Below are positions 43,521 to 51,765 of a stretch of 64,000 bases of DNA, in pieces. The stretch covers positions 62,001 to 126,000 of the forward strand of contig CATZMZ010000004.1 in NCBI GenBank assembly GCA_958421945.1, read 5' to 3'. Each line of letters starts with the position of its first letter. Position 1 is the first letter of the stretch. Origin of the DNA: an uncultured Eubacteriales bacterium. GTDB taxonomy: Bacteria > Bacillota > Clostridia > Christensenellales > Borkfalkiaceae. A program made the translations under genes and the position numbers. The notes under the pieces were generated by a model that did not search any database, was not told the origin of the DNA, and saw nothing but the letters and a program-made list of their open reading frames with translations.

Positions 43521-44783
43521 TTAACTCTCTCCGCCATTATGCCCACCTATCATTTTATTACGTTCGCGCGCGGTGGCTTTCTCTTCGAAACTTATGCCGC
43601 GCAAAAGCGAATTTTTGCCGAATTTCTTTTTAATATCCACCACCGCTTTTTGCAATGCCGCCTGTTTTTCTTCCTGCTTGTTATCGGTAAACAGGTCGTA
43701 AATGACGTATTCCTTGGGAACGAGATTGTTAAGCCCCACGTTTACCCGCCTGATTTTTTCGTCTTTATAAACGAATTTGTTAAAAAGTTTTTCTATATAC
43801 GGGAAAATTTTTTTGTAAGAGTCCGTCCTCGCGGGGAGCTTTGTTGTTCCGCCGCGCGTTGCAAGCGTTCTGTCCGCAAACCCGACCGAAAACGACACCG
43901 AATCGGTTACGAGTCCCTTATCGGTTATTTCCAGCACAAGCCCCTCCGTCATTTCCTTAACGACAAGCAAAGCTTCGTCGAACGAGTAATCGGAAAACAA
44001 CACCTGCCCGTTAGAAAGGGACGCGGTTTTGGCTTTGTACGCGTGCGCGTCTTTAATCGTGCAAGGCTCGATTCCCTTGGAATGGTCGATAAGCAACTCC
44101 GCGTTCACGCCGAATTCCTTATATAAAAGCTCCTCGTCGCAATGTGCAACCCCGTATAAATCGTATATGCCGTACCTTTTAAGCCGTTCGGCAATACCCG
44201 GACCAACGTTCCACACGTCTGTAATAGGGCGATGCCGCCATATAGTTTTTTTGAATTCCTCGCGGTCGAGATAACCCAAAAAATCGGGCGAATGTTTTGC
44301 GGTAATATCGAGCGCGACCTTTGCGAGAAACATATTCGTTCCCACGCCGCCCGCCGCTCTTACGCCCGTTTCCTTAAACACCTCGGCGATTAAAAAACGG
44401 GTAAGCTCCATCGCCGTTTTGCCGTAAAGCTTTACGTAATCGGTAAGGTCGATAAAACACTCGTCGATAGAGTAAACGAGAATATCTTCCGCGCTTACGA
44501 ATTTGAGATAAACGGAATAAATCTGCAAAGATTTTTCCATATACAGTTTCATGCGCGGTTTTGCGGTGATGTACTGCACGTTTTTCGGAATTTCATATAC
44601 TCGGCAACGGTTTTTTACCCCCAAAGCCTTCATCGCGGGCGTGATTGCAAGGCAAATCGTGCCGTTACCCCTTTCGGGGTCGGCAACAACGAGATTAACC
44701 TTGAACGGGTCAAGTCCCCGCTCCACGCACTCCACCGACGCGAAAAAACTTTTTAGGTCAATACAACAAAAAACCCGAGACAT
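43521..44783 (-). CDS. Y-family DNA polymerase (UvrX/DinB type)
   Basis: A 420-residue translesion polymerase. The palm has CIDLKSFFASVE with the first catalytic Asp and YSIDECFIDL with the second acidic pair; GVGTNMFLAKVALDITAK and the helix-hairpin-helix VWNVGPGIAERLKRYGIYDLYG follow. The C-terminal little-finger domain is present and a basic tail ends the protein. The variant steric-gate region and the adjacent yolD favour the UvrX/YqjW (Pol Y2) group over DinB proper. It lies eight bases after copA and may be co-transcribed with it. Confidence 0.9.
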   Translation of the reverse strand: MSRVFCCIDLKSFFASVECVERGLDPFKVNLVVADPERGNGTICLAITPAMKALGVKNRCRVYEIPKNVQYITAKPRMKLYMEKSLQIYSVYLKFVSAEDILVYSIDECFIDLTDYVKLYGKTAMELTRFLIAEVFKETGVRAAGGVGTNMFLAKVALDITAKHSPDFLGYLDREEFKKTIWRHRPITDVWNVGPGIAERLKRYGIYDLYGVAHCDEELLYKEFGVNAELLIDHSKGIEPCTIKDAHAYKAKTASLSNGQVLFSDYSFDEALLVVKEMTEGLVLEITDKGLVTDSVSFSVGFADRTLATRGGTTKLPARTDSYKKIFPYIEKLFNKFVYKDEKIRRVNVGLNNLVPKEYVIYDLFTDNKQEEKQAALQKAVVDIKKKFGKNSLLRGISFEEKATARERNKMIGGHNGGES

Positions 44784-44791
44784 ACCGCGAA

Positions 44792-47170
44792 TTACTTTTT
44801 ATCCGTCCCCTTAAACTCATAGCCTGCGTTTTCGACGGCTGCTTTAATATCCGATTCGGACGCTTCGCCGTCTATAATCGCGCATTTCTTTTTCAAGTCC
44901 ACGCTGACGCTTTTTACACCCGCAAGAGAGGACAAAGCTTCCGTAACCCTTGCCGCGCAATGCTTGCACATCATACCTTCGATTTTAACCTTCATTTTTT
45001 CACCTCCGTTTTTAACGGCAAGTCTTTCTTTTTTGCCGTCGTAACTTCTGACTCTTAATGCGTTTGTAACGACGAAAAGCGAGCTTAAACACATACACGC
45101 CGCCGCCCAGGCAGGCGTAAACGTGAACCCCGCGAACGCGAACACCCCCGCCGCGACGGGTATAAACAGAACGTTATAGAAAAACGCCCAGAACAGATTG
45201 CCCTTTATTATCGTCGTGGCTTTTTTGCCGAGCTTTATCGCGTCGCAAAGGGCGGTGAGCCTTCCGCCGACTAAAATAACGTCCGCGCTTTCGAGCGCGA
45301 TATCCGTACCCGTGCCTACCGCAACGCCCACGTCCGCCGTTTTAAGCGCGGGGCTGTCGTTGATTCCGTCCCCGGCGAACGCCGTAATAAAGCCTTTATC
45401 TTTATAAGCCTGCGTTTCGTTAGCCTTGCCCTCCGGCAGAACTTCCGCGCGGAATTCCTTGATGCCCGTATCCTCGGCGACGCGTTTTGCCGCGCTTTGA
45501 TTGTCGCCCGTGAGCATAACGGTTAAAATTCCGTCCGCGTTTAACTCTTTTATCGCGTCCGCACTGCCGTCTTTAACGGTATCCGCAATCCCGAACGCCG
45601 CGATAACTTCCACCCCGTCCGAAAGAGTTACCACTGTTTTCCCGAAAAACCTGTTATCGTCGTTTAACGTTTTAAAACTGCCGAGGTAATATTTTTTGCC
45701 GTCGACCTCGCCTATAACTCCCTTGCCGACCTCGTAGCTAAAATTCTCGACGACTTCGTCGGAATCGCCGCAGAACTCGATAATCGCGCTTTTTAACGGG
45801 TGATTAGACTGTTTTTCCAGCGCCGAAGCGAGCAAGAACACTCGTTCGTTGGACAAAGCGGAATAATTCATAAAATCGGTAACCTTAGGTTTTCCTTCGG
45901 TAATAGTGGCTGTTTTATCCAAAAGAACGCAATTAACCTTGCCGATTTTTTGCAGCGACTCCGCGTCCTTATAAAGGATACCCATAGACGCGGCTTTACC
46001 CGTCGCCGCCATAACCGCCACGGGGGTTGCAAGCCCCAGCGCGCACGGGCATGACACCACGAGAACGCTTATCGCATACTTAAACGCAAGATAGGGCGTT
46101 CCGATAATAATCCACGCGATAAACGTAACGATTGCGGCGGCGGTTACCGCAGGCACGAACACCGCCGAAACCTTATCCGCGAATTTTTGCGCCGGAGCTT
46201 TGCTTGCGCCCGCGCTTTTTACGATATCCACGATTTGCGAAAACAACGTTTCGCCGCCCACCTTTTCCGCCTTAACGTACAGGTAACCCGTTTTCACGAT
46301 GCTGCCCGAAAAAATTCTCCCGCCGAGCGTAACCTCCTCGGGAATACTCTCGCCGGTAATCGCCGATTTATCGACGCCCGCAAGACCTTTAACCGCCACG
46401 CCGTCCACGGGCGAAAAATCCCCCGCGCGCAGCACCACCACGTCACCGAGCTTTAATTCCGAGGTGCTTATCGCCTTTTCCTCGCCGTCGTCGATAACGG
46501 TAACGGTATCCGGAATAAGCGTCGTCAGTTTTTCGATTTCCTCGCCCGTTTTGCGTTTGCTTAATTCTTCCAGCCACTTTCCGAGCGTAACGAGCGTAAG
46601 CACCATTGCCGCCGATTCGTAAAAAACGTGATGCGCGGCAACACTGCCGTTAAAGACGGTAACGGTTATCGCAACGCTGTAAACGAACGCCGAAAACGAC
46701 CCCAGCGACACGAGCGTGTCCATATTAGGCGAAAGGTTTTTAACCGCCTTTACGCCGCTTGTGTAAAACTTAAAATTGATTGCGACGATAATTGCGGATA
46801 AGCACAGCTGAATTAAAAGCGAATACTTTTTTTCAAGCGTGGGGAACACCTTTTCGCCGAGCATACATATAAACATCAGCGGAACAAGAAAAACGAGCGA
46901 CACGATAAACCGAATTTTAAGCTTATTCGCCGAGTCGTCTTTGTTGCCCTTAAACTCCGCGGAAGCGGTGTAACCGAGGCTTTCCACCGTGCGTATAATC
47001 TTTTCAGGCGAAATTTTGCTTTCGTCAAACTCCGCAACGAGCGTTTTTGCCATAAGCGACACGGTCGCCGACGTTACACCGTCTAACCTTTTAACCGCCC
47101 TTTCAATCCCCGCGGAACACGCGGCGCACGTCATTCCGCCGACGTAAAATTTCTTTTTCGTAAAATTCAC
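44792..47170 (-). CDS. copA: Copper-exporting P1B-type ATPase with DKTAT site
   Basis: A 792-residue membrane ATPase with a metal-binding HMA domain at each end (GMTCAACSAG near residue 14 and GMMCKHCAARV near residue 730), about eight transmembrane helices, actuator TGES, the transport motif CPCALGLATP, NHPLKSAI and GDGINDSPALKTADVGVAVG. These are features of Cu+ exporters. The phosphorylation site is D418-K-T-A-T, while the family is almost invariably DKTGT. The C-terminal HMA domain is an unusual addition. Starts with GTG; GGGGAG lies five bases upstream. Divergent from a tetR gene. Confidence 0.93.
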   Translation of the reverse strand: MNFTKKKFYVGGMTCAACSAGIERAVKRLDGVTSATVSLMAKTLVAEFDESKISPEKIIRTVESLGYTASAEFKGNKDDSANKLKIRFIVSLVFLVPLMFICMLGEKVFPTLEKKYSLLIQLCLSAIIVAINFKFYTSGVKAVKNLSPNMDTLVSLGSFSAFVYSVAITVTVFNGSVAAHHVFYESAAMVLTLVTLGKWLEELSKRKTGEEIEKLTTLIPDTVTVIDDGEEKAISTSELKLGDVVVLRAGDFSPVDGVAVKGLAGVDKSAITGESIPEEVTLGGRIFSGSIVKTGYLYVKAEKVGGETLFSQIVDIVKSAGASKAPAQKFADKVSAVFVPAVTAAAIVTFIAWIIIGTPYLAFKYAISVLVVSCPCALGLATPVAVMAATGKAASMGILYKDAESLQKIGKVNCVLLDKTATITEGKPKVTDFMNYSALSNERVFLLASALEKQSNHPLKSAIIEFCGDSDEVVENFSYEVGKGVIGEVDGKKYYLGSFKTLNDDNRFFGKTVVTLSDGVEVIAAFGIADTVKDGSADAIKELNADGILTVMLTGDNQSAAKRVAEDTGIKEFRAEVLPEGKANETQAYKDKGFITAFAGDGINDSPALKTADVGVAVGTGTDIALESADVILVGGRLTALCDAIKLGKKATTIIKGNLFWAFFYNVLFIPVAAGVFAFAGFTFTPAWAAACMCLSSLFVVTNALRVRSYDGKKERLAVKNGGEKMKVKIEGMMCKHCAARVTEALSSLAGVKSVSVDLKKKCAIIDGEASESDIKAAVENAGYEFKGTDKK

Positions 47171-47185
47171 CTCCGCTCCCCGATT

Positions 47186-47259
47186 AAATTATATCACTTT
47201 TCGCTTAAATTATATCAATTTATCGGTAAATTATATCGCTTTACGAATAAAATTTTATC
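47186..47259. repeat. Four AAATTATATC repeats in the copA leader
   Basis: AAATTATATC occurs at 47186, 47207 and 47228, exactly 21 bases apart, and as AAATTTTATC at 47250. The 21-base phase puts the copies on one face of the DNA. The fourth copy overlaps the copA -10 region and the others lie between promoter and gene. Suggests an array of operator half-sites or of duplicated -10 elements (each reads TATAAT on the minus strand). Confidence 0.6.
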
Positions 47260-47280
47260 ACCTATCGCGACGGTTGTCAA
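47252..47280 (-). promoter_or_regulatory. SigA-type promoter of copA
   Basis: On the minus strand TTGACA (47275-47280), 17 bases and TAAAAT (47252-47257). Transcription from here would run through the tandem repeats before reaching copA. Confidence 0.7.
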
Positions 47281-47283
47281 CAA

Positions 47284-47305
47284 AATATGAAACGTTTTTC
47301 ATATT
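47284..47305. promoter_or_regulatory. Inverted repeat between copA and tetR promoters (putative operator)
   Basis: AATATGAAA and TTTCATATT form a perfect 9-bp inverted repeat around CGTT. It lies between the divergent -35 elements, where a TetR-family dimer could bind and control both genes. The binding protein is inferred from position only. Confidence 0.55.
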
Positions 47306-47329
47306 CTTTCGGTAAAAGTCGGTAAAAGG

Positions 47330-47358
47330 TTGATTTTCCGAAAAAAATATTATATAAT
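47330..47358 (+). promoter_or_regulatory. SigA-type promoter of tetR gene
   Basis: TTGATT (47330-47335), a 17-base spacer and TATAAT (47353-47358) lie 22 bases before the ATG. The -10 is perfect. Confidence 0.72.
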
Positions 47359-47380
47359 GTAAAGCGAGGGAATAAAAAAG

Positions 47381-47983
47381 ATGAAAAACACAGTAAGAGA
47401 GCCGCGGCAAGAGCGGTCAATCGAAAAGAAAAACCGAATAATCGAAGCGGGATACGAGCTGTTTTCGGAAGTCGGCTATTACGGGACGAACACGGCGGAA
47501 ATCGCGAAGCGTGCAGGCGTTTCCACGGGGATAGTTTACGGGTATTTTACCGATAAGCGGGACATTCTCGTCAGCGTGCTTGAAATTTATATCGACAAAG
47601 TGTGCGAGCCGCTTTTTAAAATGATCGAAGCGTTAAAAGCGCCCATAAACTTTGACGCGGTTATTCCGTCCGTCCTTGATTTAATAATAAAAACGCACAA
47701 ATCCAACAGGAGAATTCACGAAATGCTCCACTCCCTTTCGGGAACGGACGAGGCGGTCGGCGCGCAGTTTATCGCTTTGGAAGATAAGGTTACGCAAAAA
47801 ATCGCCGACAGACTTGCCAAGTCGGGCGTGGTGCTTTCTCACCCGTTTGAAAAAATCCATTTCGCGATGGATATCGTGCAGTCGTTTTGCCACGAGTATA
47901 TTTTCGATAAGCACGAATATATCGATTACGACGTGCTGAAAGATATGGTTACCGAAACTTTAATAAAGCTTTTCACCGAATAA
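47381..47983 (+). CDS. TetR/AcrR-family transcriptional regulator
   Basis: A 200-residue regulator. The N-terminal helix-turn-helix covers about residues 15-60 (NRIIEAGYELFSEVGYYGTNTAEIAKRAGVSTGIVYGYFTDKRDIL), matching the TetR_N domain. The rest is an all-helical ligand and dimer domain with no assignable ligand. It is divergent from copA and has its own palindrome upstream. Copper ATPase genes are usually controlled by CsoR, CopY or CueR, so control of copA by this TetR protein is uncertain; it may instead regulate itself or distant genes. Confidence 0.88.
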   Translation: MKNTVREPRQERSIEKKNRIIEAGYELFSEVGYYGTNTAEIAKRAGVSTGIVYGYFTDKRDILVSVLEIYIDKVCEPLFKMIEALKAPINFDAVIPSVLDLIIKTHKSNRRIHEMLHSLSGTDEAVGAQFIALEDKVTQKIADRLAKSGVVLSHPFEKIHFAMDIVQSFCHEYIFDKHEYIDYDVLKDMVTETLIKLFTE

Positions 47984-48024
47984 CCGCGAATACCCGTGCA
48001 AACGATAATTAAAACCAAAACACA

Positions 48025-48062
48025 AACGCCGTCGCGGCGGGCAATCCCGCCGCGGCGGCGTT
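48025..48062. terminator. Bidirectional terminator between tetR and folA
   Basis: A 17-bp stem with one mismatch (AACGCCGTCGCGGCGGG with its complement, loop CAAT). On the minus strand it is followed by TTTGTGTTTTGGTTTT, so it best serves thyA-folA; on the plus strand the downstream tract is AAATATTAT, which is weak. Confidence 0.8.
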
Positions 48063-48070
48063 AAATATTA

Positions 48071-48574
48071 TCATTCAAAGGTTTTAACGTCCGAATTTTC
48101 GTAAACGGTAAACTTGATTTTATAGCCGTTCGTTTCCTGCTCCTCGCTTTCGCTGACGCATTTCCACTCGGGTTTTTCGTCTAAATTTTCGTAAAAAACC
48201 TCCGCGCCGCCGTCCGCTTTAACCTTTGTAACCAGAACGTGAGAGCAGTACGGAAGCATGGTTTTATAAAACATCGCGCCGCCGATAATAAACACGTCGT
48301 TTTCGTCGTATTTTTTCAGCTCCGCGGCAAGCTCCGCGAGGTTATCGACGACGACGCAATCGTCACGCTTTTCGCCGTTCGGATAAAGCACGACGTTAAT
48401 TCTGTTTTTAAGCGGTTTTCCGCCGGGAAAGGACTTTAAGGTGTTAGAACCCATAACCACAACTTTATTCAGCGTATGTTCGCGAAAATATTTCATATCC
48501 GCGGGCAGCTCGAAAAGAAGCCCGTTTTTTTTGCCTATGCCCCATTTTTCGTCTACGGCGACTATTGCTTTCAT
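48071..48574 (-). CDS. folA: Dihydrofolate reductase
   Basis: FolA regenerates tetrahydrofolate with NADPH. The 167-residue product has AIVAVDEKWGIGKKNGLLFELPADMKYF, where Asp/Glu contacts and the phenylalanine usually found near residue 30 can be seen, VVMGSNTLKSFPGGKPL and FIIGGAMFYKTMLPYC. Length is normal. The ATG overlaps the thyA stop by one base (TGATG); ThyA oxidises the folate that FolA reduces, so the operon is functionally coherent. Confidence 0.95.
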   Translation of the reverse strand: MKAIVAVDEKWGIGKKNGLLFELPADMKYFREHTLNKVVVMGSNTLKSFPGGKPLKNRINVVLYPNGEKRDDCVVVDNLAELAAELKKYDENDVFIIGGAMFYKTMLPYCSHVLVTKVKADGGAEVFYENLDEKPEWKCVSESEEQETNGYKIKFTVYENSDVKTFE

Positions 48575-49404
48575 CAGATTGCTACCTCGAATTTTTCTTC
48601 TATTTTGTTAAATTGATAATTATCCAGCTTAAAATCGTCCACGGTAAACTTATAAAAATCCTTAACGTCGGGGTTGACTATAAGCTTTGGCGCGTCGAAC
48701 TGCGGATTAGCAAGCATCTTTTTAACGACGGGAATATGCCTGTCGTAAATGTGTGCGTCCGCGATAACGTGTACCAGCTCGCCCGCCTTTAACCCCGAAA
48801 CCTGCGCAAACATCATCAAAAGCACCGAATACTGAACGACGTTCCAGTTGTTTGCGACCGCCACGTCGTTGCTTCTTTGATTTAAGATGCCGTTAAGCGT
48901 ATCCCCCGAAACGTTAAACGTCATAGAGTACGCGCACGGATAAAGATGCATTTCGTGCAAGTCCTCGAAAGTGTAAATATTAGTCATTATTCTGCGCGAG
49001 TGGGGGTTGTTTTTCAAATCGAACAATACCCTGTCCACCTGATCGAACTCCCCCTCGGGGTAAACGTGCTTTACGCCCAGCTGATAGCCGTACGCCTTGC
49101 CGATAGACCCCGTTTCGTCCGCCCAGCTGTCCCAGATGTGAGAATTAAGCTCGTGTACGTTGTTGGATTTTTTCTGCCAAATCCATAATATCTCGTCCAC
49201 GGCGGACTTAAACGCGGTGCGCCGCAGCGTGAGAATGGGAAATTCCTTTTGCAAATCGTAACGATTGACTATGCAGAACTTTTTTACCGTATGCGCAGGC
49301 GTTCCGTCAAGCCACCTGGGGCGAACAGGATAATCGGTATCCCAGACGCCGTTTTCCATAATATCGGTGCAGTTTTCAATAAAAATTTTATCGGCTAAAC
49401 TCAT
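48574..49404 (-). CDS. thyA: Thymidylate synthase
   Basis: ThyA methylates dUMP with methylene-tetrahydrofolate. The 276-residue product has SRRIMTNIYTFEDLHEMHLYPCAYSMTFNV with the nucleophilic cysteine (usually PPC, here YPC), the RSNDVAVANNWNVVQYSVLLMM dUMP-binding stretch and DAHIYDRHIP. Belongs to the ThyA group with an insertion seen in some Bacillus-type enzymes. AAGGAG precedes the ATG. First gene of thyA-folA. Confidence 0.96.
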   Translation of the reverse strand: MSLADKIFIENCTDIMENGVWDTDYPVRPRWLDGTPAHTVKKFCIVNRYDLQKEFPILTLRRTAFKSAVDEILWIWQKKSNNVHELNSHIWDSWADETGSIGKAYGYQLGVKHVYPEGEFDQVDRVLFDLKNNPHSRRIMTNIYTFEDLHEMHLYPCAYSMTFNVSGDTLNGILNQRSNDVAVANNWNVVQYSVLLMMFAQVSGLKAGELVHVIADAHIYDRHIPVVKKMLANPQFDAPKLIVNPDVKDFYKFTVDDFKLDNYQFNKIEEKFEVAI

Positions 49405-49548
49405 GTGTGCTCCTTTTTCTTCGATAGTTTTACGTATTTTAACGCTTTTTAAGCTTTAATAACGGCGAACGCATATTAACGCTTTATTCCACAATCGACG
49501 CTGTAAAAACCTTGTCAACGAACAGACCTCTTAACGCCTGAAACGCAG

Positions 49549-50364
49549 TTAAAACGCGTCTTTGGTTTGCTTTTTCCATCTGCGCGCTATATAGCTTAAA
49601 ACAAGCCTTTTCGGCGCGATTTTCATTAAGAAATCGAGAATTCTGTTAAACGCCCCGGGAATATATCTGATTTTGTTTTTATCCGAGGCTTTAACGCTTT
49701 TTTGCGCCACGAACACGGGTGATTTGGCGGAAAGTTTACCCCAAAGCCCCTGCCCTTTTATATCGTCGCACACGTCGGGACGGGTGTAAACGCCGCCGGG
49801 CGTAACCACGGTTACGTTCACGTTTTCGTCCTTCAATTCATAATGCAGCGAGGTAAAAAAGTTGGTAAGCATAGCTTTCGTAGCCGAGTAAACGGCAAAA
49901 TACGGCATAGGCGACGCGCCCGACATACTGCTTATCGTGATAACGCGCGATTTGCCGCTTTCCCTTCGCTTTAACAGCTCGTAGGTTAAAAGCAAGGTCG
50001 CTTCCGCGTTCACCCGAATTTGAAAAAGCAATTTTTCCTGCGTGTAGGCGGTAAACGGCTTTTGAATATCCACGCCCGCCACGTTTATTATGCCCGAAAA
50101 CTTAATCCCGCGCCCGTCGGCGTAGTCAAGCAGTTTTTCAATCGAAGCGACGGAAGTAAGCTCGCACGCGAACGTTTCCACGGTTAAATTTTGCGTGCCG
50201 AACTCGTTTTCAAGCTCGGATTTAAGCGCGGCAAGCTTTTCCTCGCTTCTGCCCGTTAAAAAAAGTTTATCGCCGCGCGCGGCAAAAACGCGCGCGAAAG
50301 CTTTGCCTATTCCGCCCGTAGCGCCGCTGATAAAAACGAACCCGCCGCCGAACCGCGCTTTCAT
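49549..50364 (-). CDS. Short-chain dehydrogenase/reductase
   Basis: A 271-residue classical SDR. It has the TGxxxGxG cofactor motif as SGATGGIGKAFARVF, the NAG-like NVAGVD, the catalytic serine in ITISSMSGASPMP, and the YxxxK site in YSATK. The substrate cannot be told from sequence. The start is ATG 50364 or GTG 50376; both overlap the end of the TM1266-type regulator gene, so the two are co-translated. The 3' end holds a basic helix. The 49405-49548 gap to thyA shows no clear terminator. Confidence 0.88.
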   Translation of the reverse strand: MKARFGGGFVFISGATGGIGKAFARVFAARGDKLFLTGRSEEKLAALKSELENEFGTQNLTVETFACELTSVASIEKLLDYADGRGIKFSGIINVAGVDIQKPFTAYTQEKLLFQIRVNAEATLLLTYELLKRRESGKSRVITISSMSGASPMPYFAVYSATKAMLTNFFTSLHYELKDENVNVTVVTPGGVYTRPDVCDDIKGQGLWGKLSAKSPVFVAQKSVKASDKNKIRYIPGAFNRILDFLMKIAPKRLVLSYIARRWKKQTKDAF

Positions 50365-50621
50365 TGTCTTTCGCACGCCCCCGCGTGGGTAACGAGCTTG
50401 CTCGTCACGCCTTTAATCATTCCAAGCTTGCCCGAAAGGCTGTTTAACACCTCGCAAGGCGCGTCTAAAACCACGCTTATAACGTTCACGTTTTTTTGCT
50501 TATACGGAATACCCATTCTGCCGATAACGCTGTCGCGGAATTCGTGCAGTACGGAATTCACCTTTTCGACCGCATCGTAATCGCAAATAACCATCGCGAT
50601 AACGCCTATTTTATTTTCCAT
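50361..50621 (-). CDS. TM1266-family putative iron-only hydrogenase regulator
   Basis: An 86-residue ACT/NikR-like ferredoxin-fold protein. The stretch VNSVLHEFRDSVIGRMGIPYKQKNVNVISVVLDAPCEVLNSLSGKLGMIKGVTSK matches the TM1266 (hyd_TM1266) family closely. The family is named from its proximity to [FeFe]-hydrogenase maturation genes; direct function is unproven and no hydrogenase gene is in this window. I start at ATG 50621 (GGAAAG upstream). Co-transcribed with the SDR gene. Confidence 0.85.
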   Translation of the reverse strand: MENKIGVIAMVICDYDAVEKVNSVLHEFRDSVIGRMGIPYKQKNVNVISVVLDAPCEVLNSLSGKLGMIKGVTSKLVTHAGACERQ

Positions 50622-50657
50622 CTCAGGCACTTTCCTTAAACATTAATTATTTTTTAT

Positions 50658-50686
50658 ATGATAACACAATCGGCGAAAATAATCAA
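50658..50686 (-). promoter_or_regulatory. Probable promoter of the TM1266-type gene
   Basis: On the minus strand TTGATT (50681-50686), 17 bases and TATCAT (50658-50663), about 35 bases before the ATG. An AACGG-AATT-CCGTT mini-stem plus T6 just upstream may end sigK transcription weakly. Confidence 0.5.
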
Positions 50687-50704
50687 TCAAAAAACGGAAT
50701 TCCG

Positions 50705-51409
50705 TTAAAATCGTTTCAGCTCGCCCGACCTGACCGCCGCACGGAGTTTATCGATCGCTTTTTTCTCTATGCGCGAAATATACGAACGAGAAATCCGCAA
50801 AAACTTCGCAACCTCTCTTTGTGCGTAATTTTTCTCGTTTTTCAAGCCGTAACGCAGGCACAAAACGGTATATTCGCGTTCGGTAAGCGCACCCTTGATA
50901 AATTCGAGAAATTTTTCGCGTTCTATGCTTTTATCAACTTCCTTAAATACCGAATCGTCTTTTTCGTAAAGCAAATCCATTAAAGTAAGCTCGTTGCCGT
51001 CCTTATCGCTGCCCACCGAATCGGAAAGGTACACGTCGTTTTTGAACTTTTTATTCGACCGCAGCAGCATAAGAATCTCGTTCTCGATACACCTTGCGGC
51101 AAACGTAGCAAGCGCATTACCTTTATCTTCTTTATAAGTATTGACTGCCTTAATCAATCCGATAGAGCCGACGGAAATCAAATCGTCCGTTTCCGCCGCG
51201 CCCGAATATTTTTTAACGATATGCGCGACGAGCCGCATATTGTGGCTGATGAGTTTGTCGCGCGCTTCTTTGCTGCCCTCCCTCATCTGTTCCAGCGCGA
51301 GTTTTTCTTCTTCCGCGGAAAGCGGCTTCGGAAACGAACTTCCGTTTAACACCGCGCCCGTAAAAAAGGTTATTTTGCCGATAATAAATGATAAGAACTC
51401 TAATAACAT
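50705..51409 (-). CDS. sigK: RNA polymerase sigma factor SigK (late mother cell)
   Basis: SigK directs late mother-cell genes for spore coat and cortex. The 234-residue product is intact, so no skin-type interruption is present. It begins with a hydrophobic pro-sequence (LLEFLSFIIGKITFFTG, then FPKPLSAEEEK), which in known SigK is cut by SpoIVFB. Region 2 (LISHNMRLVAHIVKKYSG, DDLISVGSIGLIKAVNTY, ATFAARCIENEILMLLR) and region 4 (LCLRYGLKNEKNYAQREVAKFLRISRSYISRIEKKAI) match the family. SigE is the other close candidate; LSAEEE plus the short pro-sequence fits SigK better. The 51410-51585 stretch upstream holds no second gene. Confidence 0.93.
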   Translation of the reverse strand: MLLEFLSFIIGKITFFTGAVLNGSSFPKPLSAEEEKLALEQMREGSKEARDKLISHNMRLVAHIVKKYSGAAETDDLISVGSIGLIKAVNTYKEDKGNALATFAARCIENEILMLLRSNKKFKNDVYLSDSVGSDKDGNELTLMDLLYEKDDSVFKEVDKSIEREKFLEFIKGALTEREYTVLCLRYGLKNEKNYAQREVAKFLRISRSYISRIEKKAIDKLRAAVRSGELKRF

Positions 51410-51585
51410 AAAATCTCCTTTACCCCTTAATAAAACCTGCCGCGCCGAGGCGAAAACCGTCGTTCCGCTTTCAGCGCGCCATAAATCGGGGCGTTAATAA
51501 AATCTTATGTCGGAATTTGTCGGAAAAACACCTTTCCCGCGATATTAAAGGATAAAAATTTTTTCGGCGACGCGTCTTAAACCGC

Positions 51586-51613
51586 TTGACTTTTTTAAAA
51601 ACCGTTATATCAT
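51586..51613 (+). promoter_or_regulatory. Possible promoter of the unknown membrane-protein gene
   Basis: TTGACT (51586-51591), a 16-base spacer and TATCAT (51608-51613). It is followed by an AAAGGAGGT ribosome-binding-like box at 51638-51646 that has no normal start codon after it. Confidence 0.45.
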
Positions 51614-51739
51614 ATACGCGGCGTTTGGGAAAAAATAAAAGGAGGTAAGCCGAAAATTAAAGTTTTTTATATATCGGCAATAAGTCCGTTTTACGGACGG
51701 CTGAACCATAGAGAAGAAAAAACGTTGTGTATAGGCGAA

Positions 51740-51759
51740 GCCTCCTTGTAAAGGAAGGC
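51740..51759 (+). other. Hairpin covering the ribosome binding site of the next gene
   Basis: GCCTCCTT pairs with AAGGAAGGC across GTA with one bulged A, so the GGAAGG ribosome binding site of the 51766 gene is in the stem. The sequence resembles the common Clostridia repeat with GCCTCCCTTGTAAAGGGAGG. Confidence 0.5.
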
Positions 51760-51765
51760 GAAGCT

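Noticed and set aside
47181..47260. CRISPR-like array in the copA leader
   Set aside because: Repeats are 10 bases with 11-base gaps, far too short for repeat-spacer units, and no cas genes are present.
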